DNA of 64,000 bases from Candidatus Melainabacteria bacterium (lineage in GTDB: Bacteria > Cyanobacteriota > Vampirovibrionia > Obscuribacterales > Obscuribacteraceae): NCBI GenBank assembly GCA_016212515.1, contig JACRFZ010000108.1:43628-107627 (forward strand). The letters are read 5' to 3'. The notes under the pieces were generated by a model that had not been told where the DNA came from, did not search any database, and saw only the letters and a list, made by a program, of their open reading frames with translations. Every line of letters begins with the position of its first letter. Position 1 is the stretch's first letter. A program made the position numbers and the translations under genes. This document shows positions 58,855 to 64,000 of this stretch, piece after piece.

Positions 58855-59353
58855 GGCTTCACCGGCAAAGGTGAAGTCGCTTCTCTGGTTGACTCTTGCA
58901 GCCGCCCTGGCTTTTACCCTTGATCGTTTGAGCAAACTCTGGGCCCTCTCTTGCCTTGGTTATCACGAAAGCGTCAAATTTCTGCCGCCTCTCCTGAACT
59001 TCTACCTGACCGGCAATACCGGCGCCGCCTTTTCCCTGGGCAAAAATAACGGACCCTTCGTACTGGCCCTGGCCACCGGCACCACTATCCTCTTGTTAGT
59101 GTGGGCCGGCTTAAGGGCCTGCTCCAAGAAAACCGGCGCCCTCGAGAGCACCGGCGCCGGCATCCTGATAGGCGCCTCTCTGGGCAACTTGTTCGACCGC
59201 TACACCCGCGGGCAAGTGACTGATTTTCTCGAATTTGGTTTCATACACTTTCCCATCTTCAATGTGGCCGATATTCTCATAGATGTAGGGATCATCTTGA
59301 TCGTCTGGCAGATCCTCAGTTCTAAACCCCGAGAAGACCAAAATGCTGATTGA
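58841..59353 (+). CDS. lspA: Lipoprotein signal peptidase (signal peptidase II)
   Basis: LspA is an inner-membrane aspartic protease that cleaves the signal peptide of prolipoproteins. Four membrane helices are visible. The catalytic pair is Asp128 (NLFDRYTRGQVTDFLEF) and Asp144 (FNVADILID). The family motif NTGAAFSLG is at about 59-67. It acts just before Lnt, whose gene lies at the left edge of the window. The start overlaps the upstream gene, and the end overlaps rluD by 11 bases. Confidence 0.97.
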   Translation: MSTNEASPAKVKSLLWLTLAAALAFTLDRLSKLWALSCLGYHESVKFLPPLLNFYLTGNTGAAFSLGKNNGPFVLALATGTTILLLVWAGLRACSKKTGALESTGAGILIGASLGNLFDRYTRGQVTDFLEFGFIHFPIFNVADILIDVGIILIVWQILSSKPREDQNAD

Positions 59354-60320
59354 AGTCTCAGCCGACGAGGACAACGGCAGTTCGCGGCCGCGCCTGGACC
59401 AATATCTCAGCCTGAAGCTGACCGACTTTTCCAGAGCCCGCCTGCAAAAGCTCATTGAAGACGGTGCCGTCAAAGTAAACGAAAAACCAGCAAAAGCAGG
59501 GCAAAAACTACGCCCCGGCGATCTGATCAGCCTGGACCTGCCGGCAGCGGTGCCACTGGATGCAGTGGCAGAGGATATTCCTCTGGCTATTGTTTTCGAG
59601 GACGAAAACTTACTGGTCATCAATAAACCGGCCGGCATGGTCACCCATCCCGGTGCCGGCGTCACCAGCGGCACCCTGGTCAATGCCGTCCTGCACCATG
59701 CCCGGGGTAGCCTCTCATCCATCGGCGGCGTAGTCAGACCGGGCATCGTGCACCGCCTCGATAAAGACACCAGCGGGCTCATCATGGTGGCAAAAAATGA
59801 TCGCGCCCACCAGAGCCTGGCCGCCCAATTGAAAGTAAAAAGCGCCAGGCGTTCTTACCTGGCCCTGGTGGAAGGCAGCCCCTGGGAAGAGAGCGGCACC
59901 ATCGACTTACCAATTGGCCGCCATCCCAAGAAGCGGGTCCAGATGACCGTGGTCACCCCCACCATGGCGGTGGAAGCCAGACATGCCGTCACCCACTATC
60001 AAGTGCTGGATCATTTCTCAAAATACGCCCTGCTGGCCTGCCAACTGGAAACCGGGCGCACCCATCAGATCAGGGTGCACCTTTCTCACCTGGGTCTGCC
60101 TATTGTGGGAGACCTGGTTTACAATCAAAAAACCACAGGCACTCTCTCAGCCAGAGCCAAACTGGGACTGAAAGGTCAGGCGCTGCACGCCCATAAGTTG
60201 AGCTTCACCCATCCTGTCAGCGGGAAGCTGTTAGAATTTGAGGCCGACCTACCGGCCGACTTGAAAGCCCTTATAGACCGGCTGAGAAATTCGGCAACCC
60301 AAGCTTCAGGCACAAAATAG
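59343..60320 (+). CDS. rluD: 23S rRNA pseudouridine synthase RluD-type
   Basis: The enzyme makes pseudouridines in 23S rRNA. The N-terminal S4 RNA-binding domain (about 17-70, RLDQYLSLKL, SRARLQKLIEDGAVKVN) is followed by the catalytic domain with Asp140 in HRLDKDTSGL, and GRTHQIRVHL near the end. RluD modifies positions 1911, 1915 and 1917 in E. coli; the exact target here is inferred by family. The start overlaps lspA, a common arrangement. Confidence 0.94.
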   Translation: MLIEVSADEDNGSSRPRLDQYLSLKLTDFSRARLQKLIEDGAVKVNEKPAKAGQKLRPGDLISLDLPAAVPLDAVAEDIPLAIVFEDENLLVINKPAGMVTHPGAGVTSGTLVNAVLHHARGSLSSIGGVVRPGIVHRLDKDTSGLIMVAKNDRAHQSLAAQLKVKSARRSYLALVEGSPWEESGTIDLPIGRHPKKRVQMTVVTPTMAVEARHAVTHYQVLDHFSKYALLACQLETGRTHQIRVHLSHLGLPIVGDLVYNQKTTGTLSARAKLGLKGQALHAHKLSFTHPVSGKLLEFEADLPADLKALIDRLRNSATQASGTK

Positions 60321-60668
60321 ATGTCGCACAAAATTCTCTATATCCTTATATCTGTATTTTTAGTAGTAAGCACTCTCTACTTTGCCGCCATCAACACGGC
60401 AAATATTTCCTGCAACTTCATCGGGCAAAAATTCGACGTACCCTTAGCCTGGATCGTGATCAAGCTCTACATTCTGGGCGGCGTCACCACTCTTTTCCTC
60501 TTGCGCCTGCGCCGCCGGGAGGAAAAGTCGGAACAGAAACAGTTGGAATGGAAAGCCCAGGACGCCAAACTACAGGCCGAGATTCAAAACGACACCGTAA
60601 AACTACTGGAAGCCAAAATCGCCACGCTGGAAACAGCACTGGACAAGGCGCTCAAGAAAAAGGGCTAA
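60321..60668 (+). CDS. LapA-domain (DUF1049) membrane protein
   Basis: Two membrane helices (about 5-28, 41-62) with a short loop (NTANISCNFIGQKFDVPLAW) match the lipopolysaccharide-assembly-protein-A-like family. The C-terminal 50 residues form a coiled coil (EEKSEQKQLEWKAQDAKLQAEI, LEAKIATLETALDKALKKK). The ATG directly follows the rluD stop without a gap, so it is translationally coupled. E. coli LapA/YciS helps regulate LPS synthesis; an equal function is not certain here. Confidence 0.87.
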   Translation: MSHKILYILISVFLVVSTLYFAAINTANISCNFIGQKFDVPLAWIVIKLYILGGVTTLFLLRLRRREEKSEQKQLEWKAQDAKLQAEIQNDTVKLLEAKIATLETALDKALKKKG

Positions 60669-60672
60669 TTCT

Positions 60673-61266
60673 TTGCAGCAAACACCCCAAAACTCACTTC
60701 TTTATGCAATGGCACTGGCGGCAACACTATTGACAGCCCTGCCGTCGGCTCAGGCCGGTCATCATCCCGGTAAAAGCAATATCCCCGTAATGAAAGAGCA
60801 AAGTCAGGCGCCTGAAGACAAGCCTTCAGAAGCACTAAAGGCGAGAGCCGGCAAATTCTTCGAAACCTACGGCGACCTAGACCGCCGGTCAGACCCTGCT
60901 CTCATCGACCTTTACAGCGATGATGCCGTCATCCATGCCTCCATTGAACGGGCCGGCGGCGGCATCCTCAGCGAGAAATTCAACAAAGAAGAATTCAAAC
61001 GAGAACTTTTGCGCTCCATCAAAGACGAGCGGGTCAAAGCCCTCAACAAAGAAACCGTTCTGGAAAACCTGCAAATCAAGGTGATCAAGCACGAAGGTCT
61101 CAAAGAGCAGGTTACCGAGCTGAGCTTCGACGCCCACCATAAGCACTCGGCCCTACGCGTCAACTGGCTCTTGAGGCAAGACGAGAAGGGCAATTTGCGC
61201 ATCTTCGAAGAACATTCCCTCAGCTACAGCAAAGCCCGGGCGGAAACAAAAAAACCTCAGTCCTGA
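60673..61266 (+). CDS. Exported NTF2-like protein, 197 aa
   Basis: A signal peptide (ending PSAQAG) is followed by one NTF2-like domain at about residues 55-190 (FETYGDLDRRSDPALIDLYSDDAVIHAS, WLLRQDEKGNLRIFEEHSLSY). It resembles the NTF2 part of the first gene of this operon. The start is TTG, five bases after the LapA-like gene stop, with AAAGGG seven to eight bases upstream. An internal ATG at 60709 is the alternative. Its last 10 bases overlap the convergent BFN gene. Confidence 0.8.
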   Translation: MQQTPQNSLLYAMALAATLLTALPSAQAGHHPGKSNIPVMKEQSQAPEDKPSEALKARAGKFFETYGDLDRRSDPALIDLYSDDAVIHASIERAGGGILSEKFNKEEFKRELLRSIKDERVKALNKETVLENLQIKVIKHEGLKEQVTELSFDAHHKHSALRVNWLLRQDEKGNLRIFEEHSLSYSKARAETKKPQS

Positions 61267-61760
61267 CCGCCGCCGCTGGTCTTGAAATCTGAGGCTTTTA
61301 AACCATCAACAAAGCGCTTGAATTCCTGCGCTTCTTCTTCGTCCTTTTCGTGATCGGCAGCCACCGTGCCGTCGGCAATCACCTGGGCGGAAACCATGAT
61401 CGGTGCCTTGGCCCTCAAGGCCAGAGCAATGGCATCGGAGGGTCTGGAATCAATGGCTCTGGTCTCTTTCTTGCCGTCCAGGCTCTTGATGAAGATGGTG
61501 GCAAAATAAGTATCTGAAGCCAGTTCGTTAATCTCTATATGGTCCACCCGGAAGCCCAGGCTGTTTATGGTGTTGAGCAAGAGGTCGTGGGTCATGGGAC
61601 GGCTAGGTTTATGCTTGCCCAGGGCCCTGGTGATGGAATTTGCCTCGGCCTCGCCAATCCAAATAGGGAGAGCCCGCCTTTTGGTGCTGTCATACAGCAC
61701 CAGGATCGGCATGTGCGTCTTCTGATCTTGAGCTATTCCAAAGACAAACATTTCAATCAT
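61257..61760 (-). CDS. Bifunctional nuclease (BFN, DUF151) domain protein
   Basis: The BFN domain (about 1-130) is recognised by PILVLYDSTKRRALPIWIGEAEANSI and by RAIDSRPSDAIALALRAKAPI, the family's conserved second motif. BFN proteins in plants act on RNA and DNA and form a compact dimer; the bacterial function is not settled. The C-terminal 35 residues are charged and contain a DHEKDEEEAQEF stretch. GGAAG lies eight bases before the ATG. It converges with the NTF2-like gene with a 10-base overlap. Confidence 0.92.
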   Translation of the reverse strand: MIEMFVFGIAQDQKTHMPILVLYDSTKRRALPIWIGEAEANSITRALGKHKPSRPMTHDLLLNTINSLGFRVDHIEINELASDTYFATIFIKSLDGKKETRAIDSRPSDAIALALRAKAPIMVSAQVIADGTVAADHEKDEEEAQEFKRFVDGLKASDFKTSGGGQD

Positions 61761-62069
61761 TAAGAAAGACTTCCCTGGCTCGGATCAATCTAAATATGCC
61801 CACTTTGCACGAATTTCCACACATCCTGTGTTAAATTCTCTTATCAAAACCAAGGCTGACACTGGCTTCGCGCAGTTTTAAGCCTTGCGAAGCTGCCAGC
61901 CCGAACCCCAAGACCTGGCAATAGAGGCACTTTCACCCAGCGGAGCGCGAGCACGGGCAAAACCCTTAGTTCTAAGCAAGTTGACGCACTATAGTCAACA
62001 TGCATAAACTAATAGCTGTTAGTCGGCCTGGTTTCAACCGGTGGGCTGACGCAATGTCCTCCTGAACAA
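61761..62069. other. 309-base region with structured hairpin upstream of tRNA-Leu
   Basis: No gene is supported. Inverted repeats seen are ACACA-3-TGTGT (61819-61831) and a compound hairpin at 61854-61901 (GGCTG/CAGCC outer, GCTTCGC/GCGAAGC inner, 15-base loop). The hairpin could be a small RNA, a terminator for an unseen transcript or part of the tRNA-Leu promoter region. Confidence 0.45.
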
Positions 62070-62149
<80 letters not shown>

Positions 62150-62281
62150 ATTTTTTATTCTAATCAGAAAGCAAACTTTAAGCTTAGAGCTTGAAAAACA
62201 GGCGAAGGACATAAGTCCTTCGCCTTACGCTATGATGACAAACGGCATCCTTCTCTATCACCCGCTTTGAGGTCTCAAGCA

Positions 62282-62551
62282 ATGCTCACCCAAAGAGCCC
62301 AGTGGCCACACACAGTCAGCGATATCACCAAAGCCCTTGATGGGGTCTGGGGCCTTTGCGGCGCCCACGGCGTCAACGGCAACCTCTACCGCCTGGAGCG
62401 CAGCCTGCACGAGCCCATCGTCTACACCTTCACCGAATACCGGGGCGAAGACGAAAGCGATATAGTCAAGCGGGAAGAGTACTCCCTGGAAGACAGGCAG
62501 GTAGCCGTAGATCAATTCGCCAGAGCCCTCGGCTTTACCCAGTCCAATTAA
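62282..62551 (+). CDS. Small hypothetical protein, 89 aa
   Basis: This is a single small domain with no signal peptide and no membrane segment. Its pattern is mixed alpha/beta: TVSDITKALDGVWGLCGAHGVNGNLYRL, PIVYTFTEYRGEDESDIV, then RQVAVDQFARALGF. No family is recognised. The start is the ATG; a TTG five codons earlier is also open. It precedes the HerA-like gene by 17 bases on the same strand, so it is probably co-transcribed. Confidence 0.72.
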   Translation: MLTQRAQWPHTVSDITKALDGVWGLCGAHGVNGNLYRLERSLHEPIVYTFTEYRGEDESDIVKREEYSLEDRQVAVDQFARALGFTQSN

Positions 62552-62568
62552 ATAGCCGCCCAAGAGCA

Positions 62569-64000
62569 ATGACGGAGCAAAGCAAGAATCCACATCTGGG
62601 CATCATCATCCAGGGCTCCCTTTCGGCGGGGCTCGAAATGAGGCTGGATGCCTCCCAGAGCGTGGAGGATCTGCGCGTGGGGCGCTTTGTAGTGGTAGAG
62701 GGCGCCAATACGCGCTTCTTCAGCATGGTCACCGACGTCACCCTTTCCTCCTCCAATCCCAACATTCTCTTCAACCCGCCGGGCACCGACCCCTTCCTCA
62801 TGGCAGTTTTGTCGGGCACCTCTACTTTCGGCACAGTCAAACTACAGCCCATGCTCATGCTGGAAAAGCAGGCGCTGGCGGCATTCAGCCTGGGCAACGC
62901 CACCACTTTGAGCGAAGAAGAAAACGAGGGCAGGGGCTTACGGCCGGTAAAAACTATTCCCAGCCACTTCTCCCAGGTCTTTGAAGCCAGCGCCGAAGAT
63001 TTTGCCCTCGTCTTCGGCAAGGAAGAAAACACGCCGGGCAATACCTACTTCAGCATCGGCCGCCCTCTCAACATGGAGGTACCGGTCTGTGTCAATCTCA
63101 ATCGCTTCATTGAGAGATCAAACGGCATCTTCGGTAAATCAGGCACCGGCAAGTCTTTTCTCAACCGCATTTTCTTGAGCGGCATAATCTCTAAAGATCT
63201 AGCATCGGTGCTGGTTTTCGACATGCACAACGAATACGGCTGGCAAGCCATGTCGGAAAGCAAAAGCGCCCCCCGGGTTAAAGGCCTCAAGCAACTCTTC
63301 GGGCATCAAGTGGTGGTCTTCTCCCTCGATGCCGAATCCTCCAAAGCACGCGGCATTCCCGATGCCAGAGAACTATATATCGGTTACAACCAGATAGAAA
63401 TCGAAGACCTCGACCTGCTCAAAAACGAACTGGCGCTCTCCGAGGCCACCCTGGAGAACGCCTATATCGCCAGGGAAAAACTGGGTCAGGACTGGATCGC
63501 CACCCTCCTGGATATGTCCGGCGAAGAAATCGAGGAATTCACCCAGGTGCACAAGGGTCACCCGGTAGCACTCAAGACCCTGCAACGCCGGCTCAATACC
63601 ATCGTGCAAAAAACGCCCTATCTAAGGCCGAGGGTAAACCACAACTATATCGAAGAGATACTGCAGCAAATCCAAGCAGGCAAACACATTGTGCTGGAGT
63701 TCGGCAGGCAGAACAACCTGCTTTCCTACATGCTTGCCACCAACATTATTACCAGACGCATCCACGCCGAGTATGTGCGCCAGTCAGAGCGCTACATTTG
63801 CGATCCGGAACGCGTAAATCCGCCTCGCAAGCTGGTTATAGTCATCGAAGAGGCTCACAAATTTCTCTCCCCGCAGGTGGCGAGGCAAACCATATTCGGT
63901 ATTATCGCCAGAGAAATGCGCAAGTATTTCGTCACCCTGCTCATAGTCGATCAACGCCCCTCCGGCATCGACCCGGAAATTCTCAGCCAGATTGGCACCC
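62569..64000 (+). CDS. HerA/FtsK-type ATPase (DUF87), 3' end outside window
   Basis: The frame runs to the window edge with no stop, 477 codons. An N-terminal beta-barrel (HAS-barrel-like, GIIIQGSLSAGLEMRLDASQ, GRFVVVEG) is followed by the RecA-like motor: Walker A GKSGTGKS at 189-196, VLVFDMHNEYGW, Walker B LVIVIEEAHKFLSP and FVTLLIVDQRPSGIDPEILSQIGT, which is the family's sensor region. HerA motors translocate DNA, often with NurA nuclease. No NurA is visible in the window. It is probably the HerA-like helicase conserved across bacteria. Confidence 0.93.
   Translation, partial: MTEQSKNPHLGIIIQGSLSAGLEMRLDASQSVEDLRVGRFVVVEGANTRFFSMVTDVTLSSSNPNILFNPPGTDPFLMAVLSGTSTFGTVKLQPMLMLEKQALAAFSLGNATTLSEEENEGRGLRPVKTIPSHFSQVFEASAEDFALVFGKEENTPGNTYFSIGRPLNMEVPVCVNLNRFIERSNGIFGKSGTGKSFLNRIFLSGIISKDLASVLVFDMHNEYGWQAMSESKSAPRVKGLKQLFGHQVVVFSLDAESSKARGIPDARELYIGYNQIEIEDLDLLKNELALSEATLENAYIAREKLGQDWIATLLDMSGEEIEEFTQVHKGHPVALKTLQRRLNTIVQKTPYLRPRVNHNYIEEILQQIQAGKHIVLEFGRQNNLLSYMLATNIITRRIHAEYVRQSERYICDPERVNPPRKLVIVIEEAHKFLSPQVARQTIFGIIAREMRKYFVTLLIVDQRPSGIDPEILSQIGT

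Overview
This is a bacterial chromosome segment with about 60 protein genes and three tRNAs. Intergenic spaces are mostly short. There is no plasmid, phage or insertion-sequence gene and no CRISPR array. The envelope looks diderm and lipoprotein-bearing: Lnt at the left edge, LspA near the right, and many Sec-type signal peptides. The gene mix suggests a non-photosynthetic relative of the cyanobacteria, of the Candidatus Obscuribacterales / Vampirovibrionia (Melainabacteria) type. Pointers are a MglA-like GTPase, RecG with a long N-terminal extension, a cyanobacterial-style heptanucleotide repeat, a bifunctional-nuclease-domain protein and several secreted TPR proteins. The placement is inference from gene content, not from a phylogeny.

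Layout. 1-7.3 kb: end of lnt, a secreted SRPBCC protein, an SDR-type dehydrogenase coupled to a large Gly/Met-rich secreted protein, and histidine ammonia-lyase. 7.35-10.93 kb: tRNA-Val abutting a compact arsenic operon, arsR-arsI-arsC-arsD-arsA, with a readable promoter and operator but no efflux pump gene. 11-16.4 kb: a class III aminotransferase with a histone-like basic tail and a large TPR protein. 16.7-25.4 kb: housekeeping genes recG, mglA, rpmB, hslO, prfA-prmC, tRNA-Ser and tpiA. 25.6-31.5 kb: lipA, a TPR protein and cobS on the plus strand, then further TPR, glycine-zipper and small envelope proteins. 31.6-37.7 kb: an EamA exporter divergent from an Lrp/AsnC regulator, a SpeD-like decarboxylase, two secreted TPR proteins and an unusual double-NTPase protein.

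38.1-45.8 kb is the most interesting block. It is a tightly packed minus-strand operon of eight genes: SPFH/SHOCT protein, two DUF4178 zinc-ribbon proteins, a small membrane protein, a DUF350 membrane protein, a membrane-anchored spermidine-synthase-like enzyme, an FAD amine-oxidase-like enzyme and a multi-spanning membrane protein. It looks like a membrane-associated polyamine or envelope-maintenance system. 46.5-57.6 kb: a Kef-type antiporter, a beta-carbonic anhydrase, a GT-C-like membrane protein, a GH38 alpha-mannosidase with a TIM-barrel isomerase-like partner, a PDZ protein and malate dehydrogenase. 57.8-61.8 kb: an overlapping operon with lspA, rluD and a LapA-like protein flanked by two NTF2-like secreted proteins, then a BFN-domain protein. 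62-64 kb: tRNA-Leu, a small unknown gene and a HerA/FtsK-type ATPase that runs off the right edge.

Several genes start with TTG or GTG (mdh, tpiA, cobS, prmC and others). Some starts were therefore moved to the codon best placed behind a Shine-Dalgarno sequence, as stated in each entry.
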